DNA from: Rhodosporidiobolus odoratus
Taxonomy: Eukaryota > Basidiomycota > Microbotryomycetes > Sporidiobolales > Sporidiobolaceae
NCBI GenBank assembly: GCA_034387635.1
Contig: JAOANU010000003.1
Location: forward strand, 434,001 to 498,000
DNA length: 64,000 nucleotides
Direction: 5' to 3'
The translations under genes and the position numbers were made by a program. A model generated the notes under the pieces. It was not told the DNA's origin. It saw nothing but the letters and a program-made list of their open reading frames with translations, and made no database searches. Below, one piece after another: positions 34,205-46,106 of the stretch (the first letter of the stretch is position 1; each line of letters begins with the position of its first letter).

Positions 34205-34560
34205 TTTCTTGAGGGAAAGGGGGAAGAGGCGATTTCAGGTGCGCGGGGCTGGAGGGTGCAGGGCAGTACACGCTGTAGTGAAGAGGTGCACCTGGACTGG
34301 CTGTGGTCTTGTGTGCTTGACAAGGGCGGATCGGAAGAAGAGCGAAGGAGAGTAGAGGGGGCGACGACGACGGACGCTCGGGGTCGAATTGGGTAGCTGA
34401 GTCTACTCTGTACAGTCACGTGGTCTGTCTGATGTGGGACTGGCTACTGGGGACCGTAGAGCGGGAGCTACAACCTTCTCATCTCTTGATCGCTTTCTCT
34501 TTCATCCGCCACTTCCCCCGCTCGCTCGCAGCCAGCTTTTATACAGGCTAGGGCTTACTC
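34205..34560. promoter_or_regulatory. Divergent promoter region COX19/UPF1
   Basis: About 360 bp between divergent start codons. No individual sites can be assigned. Confidence 0.4.
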
Positions 34561-37500
34561 ATGCAGTCCTCCTCCCGCTCAAACTGGGGTAACGACGAAT
34601 TCGGTCACCTCGAAGGAGCTTCTGCCTATTCCTCCGCCTTTGACGACACCTCTTCCCTTCACTCTTCCTCGACTACCGACCCCCTCAACACCGCCCACGA
34701 CGAACCAGACATCTCGGAACATGACGCACAAGCGGTACAAGCTATCGGCTCGCTCGATCTCGACTTTGCCGACTTGACCGTCGGGGGACTTGAGGGAGAT
34801 GGTACCGCTCAGGACGGTCACGGTCAGGGTAGCGTCGCCAACCTGTACGAGGAGGATTTCGAGGGCATGCTGGACGACCTCAATCGAGAGCTCCCACCTC
34901 ACGCCTGCAGGTTCGTCCACCCTACCTCCCCCACTGACATGATCTTTCCTTCGCTCGCAAGAGATAGCATTCTGACCTTTGAACCCACATCAACACAGCT
35001 ACTGCGGCATCTACAACCCCGCCTGTGTCGTCAAGTGCCTCATTTGCAACAAGTGGTTCTGCAACTCTCGCGGTTCCACCTCCGGCTCTCACATCGTTAA
35101 CCACCTCGTCCGTGCCAAGCACAAGGAGGTCACCCTTCATGCCGAATCGCCCCTCGGAGAGACGACTCCCGAGTGCTACTCTTGCGGTGCCAAGAACGTC
35201 TTCACGCTCGGTTTTATTCCGGCCAAGAGCGACACTGTCGTCGTTCTGCTTTGCCGGTTCGTTCAGACTTTCCCAATTCTGCCATGGTTACTTAGCCTGA
35301 TCCGCTATCGCTGTTCCTACAGACAACCTTGCGCCGCCATGCAATCCTCGAAAGACATCGTCTGGGATACGACGCAATGGTCCCCTCTCATTGAAGACCG
35401 TTCCTTCCTCTCGTGGCTCGTCAAGATCCCCTCGGAGCAAGAACAGCTCAGGGCGCGACAGATCACCTTTCATCAGATCAACAAGCTTGAAGAGCTGTGG
35501 AGGGAGAATGCGCAGGCTACCTTGGAGGATCTCGAGAAGCCTGGGGTAGACGATGAGCCGCAGCCGATTCTACTGCGGTACGTCCCGATACTGCTCCTCC
35601 TCTGCTCCTCTTGGTCTGCGTGGTCGGGCAAACACCCCATTTCTTGAGTGACGGTCTTTCTGATCTATTCCTTGGCGCGGGTTCCCCTTTGCAGCTACGA
35701 AGACGCCTACCAATATCAAAACATCTTCGGTCCGCTCGTCAAGATCGAAGCCGATTACGACAAACGCCTCAAAGAGTCCCAGACGCAAGAAGGCCTAGTC
35801 GTTCGCTGGGACATGGGTCTGAACCAGAAGCGCATCGCTTGGTTCAACTTGCCCAAGCTCGAATCCGGGGAGGTCAGGCTCGCGACGGGCGATGAACTCA
35901 GACTGAAATACAATGGGGAACTGCACAAGCCGTGGGAGGGAGTCGGACATGTCGTCAAAGTGCCGAACAGTCAGTTGTTCCCTCCCTGTCCCTTCACGGG
36001 CTCTCTCGACGTGTACTGACTTGATTTCAACTTTCGCTGCAGACGTCTCCGACGAAATCGGTCTCGAGCTCCGACGCACCGATGGCGTCCCAACCGATTG
36101 CACGCACAACTTTTCCGCCGACTTTGTCTGGAAGTCGACTTCGTTTGACAGGATGCAGTTGGCGATGAAGACGTTTGCGGTCGATGAGCAGAGTGTCAGT
36201 GGGTACATTTACCACAAGTTGATGGGGCATGAGGCGGATCCGCCACAGGTGTTGAGGGCGCAGATGCCGAAGCGGTGCGTTACGTTCTGTGACTCGGCAA
36301 CCGCAATTATCACTACCACCGGTCGTCTTTCTATCCTTCGCGCGATAGGTGCAGTTGTTCCACGAAGTCTGACTCGTTGCTACTTGCTCCATAGCGTTTC
36401 TGCGCCGTTCCTTCCCGACCTCAACCATTCGCAGATTTACGCTGTAAAGAGCGTCTTGCAAAAGCCGCTCTCCCTCATTCAGGTACGCGGCCATCCCCCG
36501 GTCTCTTCTCGTACATATACTGACTGTTGTGGACATTGCAGGGTCCTCCCGGTACCGGCAAGACTGTTACCTCCGCCTCCATTGTCTATCACCTGTCAAA
36601 GATGAACCCCGGACAAGTCCTCGTCTCTGCGCCATCCAACGTCGCCGTTGATCAGCTCACGGAGAAGATCCACGCCACCGGCCTAAAAGTTGTTCGCGTT
36701 ACCGCCAAATCCCGCGAAGCCCTCGAGTCCTCCGTTTCCTTCCTCACCCTCCACGCCCAGGTCGCCAACTCGGACACGCATCCTGAACTGCAAAAGCTCA
36801 TTCAATTGAAGCAGGAACAGGGCGAGCTGAGTAGTTCGGACGAGAGAAAGTTCAAGGCGCTTACTAGGGCGGTTGAGAAGGAGATTTTGAGTAACGCGGA
36901 CGTTATCTGCGCGACTTGTGTCGGATGCGGCGATCCTAGGTTGGCCAAGTTCAAGTTTAGGACGGTGTTGATCGATGAGGCGACTCAGGCGGTACGCGAT
37001 GGCCCTCTACTTTTCTCTGTGCTGATGGCGAAGGCTGATCCGTCTTCCTGGTTGTTCCCTGGCTTTTCCAGACGGAGCCCGAATGCATGATTCCTCTCAC
37101 TTTCGGTGTCAAGCAGCTCGTCATGGTCGGCGGTCCGTCTCTTATGTCGCATTACTTCCTGCTCCCAGGCTGACCTTCAATCTACATGATTTCGTTTTGC
37201 AGACCACTCGCAGCTCGGCCCGACCATCATGAACAAGAAAGCCGCACGCGCCGGTCTCAACCAATCCCTCTTCGAGCGCCTCATCCTCCTCGGCAATCGC
37301 CCAATTCGCCTCCAAGTCCAGTACCGCATGCACCCCTGCCTTTCCGAGTTTCCATCCAACATGTTCTACGAGGGCACGCTGCAGAATGGTGTGACGGCGC
37401 CTGAGAGATTGAGGAAGAACGTCGACTTTCCGTGGCCGCAGCCGACTATGCCCATGTATTTTCATCAGAATCTCGGGCAGGAAGAGATCTCATCGAGTGG

Positions 37501-38753
37501 AACTTCGTTCCTTAACCGGTGCGTTCCTTTCTCCTCCTGAGCCGTGAGTGATCTTCCTGTGACACTCGTGCTGACGGTACGTGGGTATCGCAGAACCGAA
37601 GCCTCCAACGTCGAGAAGATCGTGACTCGCTTCTTTAAAGCTGGCGTCCTCCCCTCGCAAATCGGCATCATTACTCCCTACGAGGGCCAACGCTCCTACC
37701 TCGTCTCCTACATGCAGATGAACGGTTCCCTGCGCAAAGACCTCTACAAAGAGGTCGAGGTCGCTTCGGTCGATGCGTTCCAGGGTCGAGAAAAGGATTA
37801 CGTCATCGTTTCTTGCGTGAGGAGCAACGAACATCAAGGAATTGGATTCTTGAATGATCCGAGGAGGCTGAACGTGGCGTTGACGAGGGCAAAGTATGGG
37901 TTGGTTATCCTGGGTAACCCCAAGGTCCTCAGCAAAGTGCGCTGCCTCTCCCTCTTAAAGACTCTGATCTAGCTGCCCAGCTAAGCCGTGAGTGTCTTGT
38001 CTTGTGCAGCACGCTCTCTGGCATTACCTCCTCACCCACTACAAGGAGAAGCAATGCCTCGTGGAAGGTCCGCTCAACAACCTCCAGCCGAGTATGATTC
38101 AATTCAGCAAACCGCGACGACCTTACGACCGTAACCAGGCGATGAACCGCTTCCAGCATGATGCGCGTGATATGCTCGGTGGGCCTTTCAACGGGTCGGC
38201 AGATCGTGCGTTTGCTTTTTTTTTTTTTCCCCTCGTACTGCCGAAATCGCCCACCTTGTCTTCCACTTCTGGCCGTTTCCGGACGAGCCTCGAACCCCTT
38301 CACGTTGACTGACTCTACAAAGCTTCCCCTGTAGCTCGTAGCAACGGTGTACCCTCTCGCTTCGACTCTAGCTTCTACCGCACCCACGACGCCATTTCTT
38401 CCATCCCTTCCGACGTCCAGTCTGTCCGTTCGCAAGCCACCTACTCCTCGGGCCTTCCCACCTTCTCTCAAGCTGGCTCGGCTTACCCCTCGAACATAAA
38501 GCGGGGAGCCTCGTCCTACGCCGCATCTACCCTCTCGCAAGACCTCCTCTCCTCCGCGCCTAGCGATGCGGATTCCCTCTCGGTCGCCGGCGGTGGACTT
38601 GGCTCAGCAAGTACTGCTGGCAGTGTCTCCTTCAGTCAAGCCGATCGACTCAGTTTCGCCGACGGTGGGAGCGAGTACAAGTCTCAGGGTGGATTCGACG
38701 ACGACGCTAGGACTACCTATACCACCTCTCAGGCGGGAATGACCGACTACTGA
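34561..38753 (+). CDS. UPF1: ATP-dependent RNA helicase Upf1 (nonsense-mediated decay)
   Basis: SF1 helicase that drives nonsense-mediated mRNA decay with Upf2/Upf3. The N-terminus is acidic and Ser-rich. The Cys/His domain follows: [20 protein letters not shown] (about 34996-35055), then [14 protein letters not shown] and [11 protein letters not shown]. The 1B region includes [20 protein letters not shown]. Helicase motifs: GPPGTGKT (I, about 36542-36565), DEATQA (II, about 36976), GDHSQLGPT split by an intron, LQVQYRMHP (IV), [18 protein letters not shown] (V) and [11 protein letters not shown] (VI, about 37863-37895). A Ser/Gly/Asp-rich tail in the last exon ends GMTDY. About ten exons. 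The match to Upf1 is close throughout. Confidence 0.95.
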
Positions 38754-39509
38754 GCTCCGAGTTAGCTCTTGCCCGCGGTCTACGGAAGCGTCCCGTTATC
38801 GCTGGCGCTACCTCCGCTTCACTTTGCCCCTCCCTCGCCGAGTCAGATTTGCACTTCTCCCGCCGGCCAACTCCCTTTACCCTGCCGCGAAATCCTCGAT
38901 CTCTCTCATCGCACCTCGTCCTTATTGCCACACCCTTCTCACCTGCAACTCTTGAACCTCGACGCTCGACCTCGAACTTCTACCCCACCGCCGCCGCTGC
39001 CCTGCGGCCGTTCCTTCCGCCTCTCCTCTCCATGGCCTCTTCCGTCCTCGTTGGTGCGGAGCACCGACTGGTCGGATCGGCGTCCCCGTGCGAGTGTGAC
39101 TGCGGGACAGAGCGTTATCGGCGTAGGGCGGGTGCGAGGAGTACTGATCGGGTGGACAAATGCAACGAGGACTTGCTCGTTTTGCCTCGCAGCGATCAGG
39201 CGGTTTGGTTCGATTTCCGCTCGAGCAGCAGCGAGAGGCCAAGCTGTCTGTATCTGATGCTCTCGGTGAGCAGCAAGTATGACGTCGGGGGGTTTTGTCA
39301 CAAAGAGAGGTGGGCGGGAGACTGATGCTGGCAAGGCATCATTTCCTGTGCGCCGAGGGTGCCGAATAGCCATGCTCGGGTGCTGCGATTGCCTTCGGGA
39401 GCAAACCGAATGTCCGTTTCGTATCACCCAACTACAGCTTTCAATCCTCGACATTGACTTTGATGTTTACCTCCAGGCCATCGGCCTTTTAACTGTCCCT
39501 TCTCGGCCT
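38754..39509. other. Convergent intergenic region after UPF1
   Basis: About 750 bp between convergent genes. Open frames of 100-160 codons occur on both strands but give Arg/Ser/Pro-rich peptides without resemblance to a family. Probably long 3' untranslated DNA. Confidence 0.4.
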
Positions 39510-41853
39510 CAACCCTGCACTTCCGCGGGAACCACCACGGCGGAGTTCGGAGTCTGTGGGATCACGCTGCAAGATCACAGCGTTAGCAAAGTGCGCCAAA
39601 GAGACAATAGGATACTCACCCCTTCCAGAGCTGCAAGAGCGTGCTCCGGCCCTCGCCTGTAGTGGGAATCGTGCTCAATCTCTGCGTCGGAAAGACTGGT
39701 GGGACTATGACCGCCGAAGGATACAGCGAGAGGTCTGCTGTCCGAGCCATATGATTCCCTCAACCCGCTGTACGAGTGAAGCCGTTCTTGTTCGCGCACG
39801 CGGCTTTCCCGGAAACCGCTGAAGCGCGTTGGACCCGTGCGGTTTCCAGAGTAGTCGCCTACATGGCTGCGATTTTTGCCGGACATTCGAGGCAGGGTTA
39901 ACGAGCAGGAAGTGAACGGCAGCATGACAGGCGCGGGCTTACTAGTCCGCACGCGGGTCGTACTTGCCTACCTCCGGGTGCCAACTCCGAGCCGATGCTG
40001 CTGAATTGGGAGAAGGCACCAAAGGGCTGAAGCCGGAGAGGGCGGAGAAGCGAGGGAATCGCGAGAGGCGACGTCCCTGCGGGCTAAAGGGAGCAAAGTC
40101 AGTCGCGAGCTGGAGGGAAACCGAGAGCACGTCAACGTACTGGTCGCTCAATGGGGAGACATCGCAACCCTCTGCGACCGGAGAGGATTCACGAGAGATG
40201 GGTGGCCGGTAAGCGCCGGGGCTACTGTAGTGCTCGCCTCTTTCGCTGAGCTCGACCAATCGCGGAGCAGATCGTGACCGTCAGCGTGAGAAAGGATCGC
40301 AGGAAAAGACATACACGCACATTTCTGCTGCAGCCTTCGAAGGCGATTTCCAGTGCTTCCAAGCAAGTTCAAAATCCTCAGCACTGTATGTGACGCTTCA
40401 GTGGTCTTCCCCGTGGCATAGGCATGGAAACGCACTATTTGAACCCGCCGGGAGAGAATGATGCCGCGTCTGACGACGCTGGCTCTGGGAGGCCACCTCC
40501 AAACGGATTGTCGGTGTTTAAGCTGAAAAGTTTCAGCTTCGTTAGTATCGACCAGCGATCAGCACCTAGCGAGATTCGCGACTTGCCGAGGCAGATGACT
40601 GCGACTCCCTTGGCGCCGCCTATGCCCAGATTCTCCCTCGCCATCTGAGCCGCTACCCGAACGGCGTCGAAAAGCGCTGATGGATCTTGGACGGGAGTGA
40701 CTGCGGGTCCATTGTATAAGCTCCTTGCAGCTGGCAATGAAAAGAGAATCGATTCGCTCACGTTGGTTGACGATGAGCTCTGGCCTCTGCCTCGGCGGCC
40801 TCTTTCGCCAATTCGCTGAAGCAAATGGTCAAGTCGTCAGCGTTGAGGTATGGAAAAGGATGAAGTAAGGAGTTACCTATCACGTTGTGCCTTGAGGCGG
40901 TTGGAAAGCTCATGTTGTCTGCGAAACGTTCGTTGAGTGAGTGGCCGAGTGGACTGAGCTTTCGATCGATACGCACGTTATGAGTTCGTGGCCTTGGCGC
41001 TCCGGCAAATGCAAGTTCTCAAGCGGTTCGGGGCTTCTGAGTCGGTTCGGTTTGTACCTGCGAGAGAGAGCGATGAGCCAAGGGCGCGCCAAAGACGGAT
41101 GATCAAAGTATACCTAGGGTTCAGGAACTGGCGCTCCTCGTGATCCTTGTCGGGTCCCTCCGGAAACAGAACGCAGGTGAGCCAGTGTTCGAATTGAGAA
41201 TGGTGGTCCTCGTCATAATCGTGGTCCCAAGCGACCATTTCATGCACGGTAGGTGGCCAGTGGTGGAGTCGATACTCTGCAATGCCAAGCCCTTAATCTT
41301 CCGTCCGCTGTTGAGCCCATGTGCGCTGAAAATCGGTAGTCACCTTTTCCTTTGGCGTCTTTGGGCTTTGCCATGTAGTGATCGAAGGGCAGATGGTCTC
41401 CCGCCTCCCATGCCTGATCGTGTATAAGACGTGAGCGATACGTTGAAGCCAAGTCAGGGAGGAGAAGAACCGTACTCTTTGGCAGAGGTGGTCAATCCAC
41501 AGCCATTGCTCCGCCGTAAGACCATGCACCCTTTCATCCTCCTCCGGATGATGTCCCGAGAATGAGTGGATGATGTAGAACGCCTTCTGCAAGAGCTTTA
41601 CGCGGTCAGGCGAGAAGCACACGGCTGCGTCTTCGAGGAGGCGTTGTCTATATGGCCCCAACCACGCTGTGCGTGACTCGCCGGTGCAGTCTTCGTCGCT
41701 TGCGGTGCCAGACATGACGCTTGGTGTCACTGATATGGTTGGTGGAGCGAGAGGATCGAGAGAGGGAAAGGGAAAGCCGGCGGCAAACGACTCGCCTGAC
41801 GGAGAGGGAGTCCGCGGAGCCGTTCGGACAGAAAGCCCTCGCGGCGCGGACAA
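39510..41853 (-). CDS. Uncharacterised intron-rich protein
   Basis: I do not recognise this protein. Its exons join in frame through at least eight short introns, which supports a real gene. It reads from MSAPRGLSV (41853; an in-frame Met at 41715 is the alternative start) through PDRVKLLQKAFYIIHSF, TAEQWLWIDHLCQR, AWEAGDHLPFDHYMAKPK, EYRLHHWPPTVHEMVAWD, FEHWLTCVLFPEGPDKDHEE, a possible coiled coil (ELAKEAAEAEARAHR), SLYNGPAVTPVQDP, MARENLGIGGAKGVAVICLG, then a Ser/Arg-rich C-terminal part (RESSPVAEGCDVSPLSD, SALSGFSPLVPSPNSAAS, SYGSDSRPLAVSFGGHSP) ending VVVPAEVQG. The order is secure to about 40.5 kb. Between 40.5 and 40.25 kb the splicing is uncertain and two genes cannot be excluded. Confidence 0.6.
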
Positions 41854-42286
41854 AGCCGGACAGGAAAGACCGAGGTGGCTGTGGCCTCAGCGGGGGGCAC
41901 GAAGAGGAGCACTCGAGGAGCGCGGTAAGAGGCGATGCACCGCGCGGTGAGATGAGGAGGCGAAGGAGTAAAGCCGAAGGAGGTCTTGGGCTGGTCGACG
42001 AGCGAGAGCTTGACTGGCGGATACGAGGCACTGAGCGGCTGCAGACGCATTTAGACAGATAGGACACGCGTAGAGAAGTTAGTGGATTGCGAAGGCCGTC
42101 TCTTTGGTTCTGCGCGAGCCTGGCAAATCCGATCAATGAAAGGATATTACGACAGACGACAGAATCCCAACGTGACGACCACACCGATACAGAGGAGCCC
42201 AAGCAGAGTCACGAAAGTAAGCACAAAAGACGAAGGAGAAACGGGAAACCTGTACAAGTGGGGCATCCAGACATCTCGCCAGCAAC
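41854..42286. other. Intergenic region between two minus-strand genes
   Basis: Promoter side of the uncharacterised gene and 3' side of the DUF1776 gene. No gene seen. Confidence 0.45.
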
Positions 42287-44288
42287 TCAAGCCTGCTCCG
42301 CATCCTCCCTACCAACGCTCACAAAGCTGCCACCCATCGAAGCACTCAAGCTCGCGCCCAAAGGCCCAAAGTCTTCGAGACTGCTCTGGCTGCTCGTCTC
42401 GGCCGCGTCGTGCTCGTGCTCGTGGTGGGTAGGCGAAGTCGGTGTCGGAACGAATGGGTCGGCTACAGGAACTTGAGAAGGCGCGGAAGGATGCGACGCG
42501 GTGGAAGAGGCTGGGCGGAGAACGTCCGGGTGCTGCTGCTGAGAAGAGGGAGGGGTAGGAAGGGGGCGCGAGGGACGAGATGGGGAGACTTGGCGACGCG
42601 CCGCAAGCGATTGAAGGCGGTGCGAGAGATGCGAGAGGTAGAGACCGTAGAGATGATCCTGTATCTTGAGGCAGACGTCGACGAGGGAGTGGGGAAGGAG
42701 CGAGACGAGAAGGTAGGTGCGAGCTGTCAAAAAAAGCACAGTCAGCGTTTTCTCGAGCGATAGGTCAGGTTCTGTAAAGGTCAGAACCCACAGCCCGATC
42801 CGATCCTCTCGATTGCGCTCGCGTTTGCCGGCCTGACCAGCACCTTGAACACCCTCTTCGCTAGCTTCCTCACTTCCGTTCCTTTCCTCCCCGAGCGCTT
42901 CTGCCCACTGCCTCCTTCACTTTGCTGGTGCGGAGCTCGACGACGGAGGGCTGGTGCGTAGAGTGCCTCGAGGCGGATCGGTAGTGTAGCGAGCATGGGC
43001 GGTTGAACCGGGGAGGTAGCTTCGGCGGCCGCAAAGAAGCCCGTCTCGAGAACGGTGAGCTGCACGTGAGATGAGGATGAAGCTGACAGCTCGCGCCGGA
43101 GAGAGTGGAAGAGGGAAGACAGGGCGGCATTGACGGCGGAGGTCAGGGAAAGGAAAGGCAGCGAAAGGTTGGAGCTGGCCGATGGGACTGCAGTTTGGAC
43201 GAGTCAGGGCGACGGTTCTTGAGCCGGACCAGGGAACAGCGTACGAAGATTGACAAAAGAGCCCGTCGGCGCACCCGGCCTTCCAGCGGCTGTGCGCAAG
43301 ATCGGCAATAAGCCCTTGACCACGCCTACGACCGTCGCGATGCGTTCGCCGATATGCTTGCTGATCGTGTCGTTCTCAACCGCTTCGAGGGGCGCAAGCA
43401 TCTCGTTCGCAGCGGACAGCGAAAGACAGTTGACCACGCCGGTAAGGGCGAGAGCTTGGGCTGGACGAGAAAAAGGATCGCCAGATGTGTACAGGGGGAA
43501 GCGAAGGGAAAGAGCAGTCGATAGCGAGCGAAGGAAAGGTGCCACGGATGAGGACTGGGTGAGGGAGGACGCGCGGTCAGTGCCAGGGATAAGGCGCAAG
43601 TTGCGCGAGCTCTCAAAGGAAAAAAGTGCGCACCTCGTTGGCATCGAGCACTAGCACTTTTAACCAGCCGCGACTGAGTTTCTCGAGTGAGTCGACCTCG
43701 TCTGGCTTCCTCACCGTGGCAATGACGACGAAGCCTCGCCTTTCCATTTCGAGGGCAAGTTCCCTTCCCGCCGGGCAATCCGCGCCAAGGACGAGAACCG
43801 CCTCTTTGCGCACTTCTCCCGCGACGCCGTGTTCCGTCGGTAGGAGGCGCAGCGGGCGATTCTTCGGGTCGGGCAAGAGAGTAAGCGGCACAAGCCTCGT
43901 AAGCGGAGTAAGCGCCGATAAGGTCTGGCGAGGGAAGAGGTAGTATGACGCTGTACCCGTCAGCCCAGCGGCGGCGAGCGAGTAAGCGACTGGGTGAGCT
44001 CCTGCATGGTTGGTGACCGAATTGAGCCAGGTCGGAGTACGTGGGGCGGCCGGAGGAGGGGGAGGAGGCGACGGCACGAGTTGCTCCGGCAGCCAGTCTC
44101 GCGGGTTGGGTACGCTACCTAGAGTACCGTGGTTTGTGACCTTGTCGACCAACTGGCTAAGCGAGTTTGCTACGTTGGTTGGGAGGTCGTGAAGTCCTTC
44201 GCCAACAATAGAAGGATCGGCGAGAGTGTCCCAGGCGCGGCGGGCCGAGTTGATCGAGTCTTGTAGAAGCTGTTCTATGCTATTCGAC
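42287..44288 (-). CDS. DUF1776-type Rossmann-fold protein
   Basis: The start at 44288 reads MSNSIEQLLQDSINSARRAW. A hydrophobic segment (HPVAYSLAAAGLTGTASYYL, about 44010-43950) could anchor it in a membrane. A degenerate short-chain-dehydrogenase core follows: EAVLVLGADCPAGRELALEM (about 43805-43745), FVVIATVRKPDEVDSLEKL and WLKVLVLDANE. Later exons contain GRIATVVGVVKG-like text, GRPGAPTGSFVNLRTLFP and SLTSAVNAALSSLFHSLRRE, which sits where SDRs have YxxxK but lacks the Tyr and Lys. This suits the fungal DUF1776 family, thought not to be classical reductases. The tail is Ser/Pro/His-rich and ends GREDAEQA. About four exons. Confidence 0.6.
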
Positions 44289-44424
44289 ATCTGCTGAAGT
44301 GTATCAGGCGTATCGAGGGGAGTTATCGGGGGATCGGAAAGGGAAGCAGAGCCGTGCGACAGACTCTGGTCTACCGTAGCCACGACTGTTTGAACTCCCC
44401 GTAGACCCGTCCATATAGCACGGC
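44289..44424. promoter_or_regulatory. Compact bidirectional promoter, DUF1776 gene and DAD2
   Basis: 136 bp separate the divergent start codons. No site can be named. Confidence 0.45.
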
Positions 44425-45035
44425 ATGTCCTACAGGTCCTCGTTACACCCGGGATCGTTCGCCGCTTCCGCCGGCTCATCCTCGTCAAGCCTCGCCAAAG
44501 CCAACGCTCTAATTGAAAAACAACGCGAGTATGCCGCCTTCGCAGGCGTAGCCGCTCAGTCAGAACAGCTCGCTACGTTCCTTGCTATGTTCGCCGACAA
44601 GTACGACGTGCTCGACGGCGGTAGCGAAGGTCAGTCTGGTTTTCATCCCTCACTTTCTCTCTCACGGGATGGACGCGTTGACCCTGACCTTGTCGATCTG
44701 CTCCGTCCTGCAGCCGTCGGAGACGTAGTAGAGCACTGGCAGAACGTCTTCCGCGTGACAGGTTTGGCCTTATGTGCGTTCTCGTCCACGTTTCCCTCCA
44801 AATTTCCTTTTATCCTTGCCCACCTTGCCTCTCAGCGCTCCTGGCAGCTAACCGCTGATCCTTACATCCAGCCTCTCTCGCTGAGAAACGCCGTACCGTC
44901 GCCGCCGAGACCGGTGAAGACGGTCAACCAGCAAACCCCTCGACCATCGACCTTCCTCCCGGAACATCACCCGACAAACTCGTCAGGATCCCCGTACAGC
45001 AGCCTGAAGAAGTGCTGCAGCACGCCGAAACGTAG
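44425..45035 (+). CDS. DAD2: DASH/DAM1 complex subunit Dad2
   Basis: Outer-kinetochore ring component that couples kinetochores to microtubule ends. Three exons: 44425-44629, 44714-44773 and 44872-45035. Joined they read LIEKQREYAAFAGVAAQSEQ, MFADKYDVLDGGSEAVGDVV, EHWQNVFRVTGLALSSLAEK. The V.LSNWQ.VFR.I..A block is the Dad2 hallmark. The helical part is preceded by a Ser-rich leader of about 25 residues and followed by an acidic/Pro-rich tail ending VLQHAET. The last intron has a good CTAAC branch site about 20 nt before its acceptor. Confidence 0.88.
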
Positions 45036-45305
45036 GAGTTGCGGCGGGGTGTCGGGTGATACCATAGTCAGGGTTCTTCTCCGATCGTTGTTGTGGCCAC
45101 TTTTTTCCTAGATCTTCATGTTGTCTTCAGTATGCAACTAGTCTTCGTGGCACTCTCTCGGTGGCCGCCCTTACGACAGTCGGGACGGCGTGTGCTAGTG
45201 AAACCGCATTGATTGCTATTCTGTACTGGTAAATGTGTGAAGAAGAAAAAAGAAGAGGGAATAACGGCTAGAAAGAGTCGACGTCGTGCACGAGCCAAGG
45301 GTGAA

Positions 45306-46024
45306 TTACTGGCTCAAAATGTACGCGCCAAAAGAAGCAAACGCGAGGGCAAATCCTGCCACGCCAGTAGCCTACCGATAGCAGGAGAGGCGTCAGCAGA
45401 CTGCGTGGGGAAGAAAGGAGGAAGGAGGAAGAAGAAGTAGGACAACTTACGGTCTCCTTCGAGAGGGTGCCCTCGATGTAACCGGCACCGGCAGCGGCGG
45501 TGTCGATGAGAGAGGAGAGGATGTCGGCTGTAGGTCACAGGCGATCAGCACTGAGACCTCGCTAAGAAACGCAAGGAAGGAAAGCAAAACGCACCCTGGA
45601 GAGCACGAACGACGACGGCAGCGGTGGTGTCACGCATGAGGAGACCGAGAACGATGTCCCGGGCGGCGGTCAGGCGGACGGCGAGCGAGAGCTCAGCCTC
45701 GTTACCGGGAGGGGGGTTGGCAGTGCTGGTGTTGGCGGTGCGGGAGAAGGCGCGCGAGGCGTACTTGAAGGGGGTCTTGGAGGAAGCGCAGAAAGCGGGG
45801 GCGAGGAGACCTGTCGGGATAGAGTGTCAACGATCATAGTAACGCTACCATCCTACAGGCCAGCATCCGCCATCAAGCGGCCAGGGTGTATCGGAAGTGA
45901 GATGAGATCGGAGAAGCCACGTACCGGAAAGACCAACACCAATCTTGAGGATGGAGTAGACATTGATGGGGACCGACTGGGCGTTGACGGTGATGAGGGA
46001 AGCAGGCGAGGAAAGGCCGGACAT
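45306..46024 (-). CDS. Small DUF4267-type membrane protein
   Basis: About four exons. From MSGLSSPASLITVNAQSVP (start 46024) it runs to NVYSILKIGVGLSGLLAPAF, then a variable segment, then LSLAVRLTAARDIVLGLLMR (about 45690-45630), IDTAAAGAGYIEGTLSKET and, after the last intron, ATGVAGFALAFASFGAYILS ending at TAA (45306-45308). The G-x-x-x-L-x-APxxF start and the R-x-x-ARD-x-x-LGL motif fit DUF4267. Four hydrophobic segments suggest an integral membrane protein. The function is unknown. The alternative use of an acceptor 29 nt upstream would give a tail without a membrane helix and is less likely. Confidence 0.7.
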
Positions 46025-46082
46025 ATTTCTGTAGCGGTGGAAGGAGAAATCGAAGAGCGTAGCAGGGATGACGAGGTGCGAT

Positions 46083-46106
46083 GGGGGGGGGGGGGGGGGG
46101 GGGGGG
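46083..46106 (+). repeat. 24-nt G homopolymer
   Basis: Twenty-four consecutive G (C on the coding strand of the DUF4267 gene), about 60 bp upstream of its start codon, so in its leader or promoter. It could form a G-quadruplex. The exact length is error-prone in sequencing. Confidence 0.85.

Noticed and set aside
38769..39454. Overlapping frames of 106-171 codons on both strands after UPF1
   Set aside because: Arg/Ser/Pro-rich, mutually overlapping, without splice continuity; typical of GC-rich untranslated DNA.
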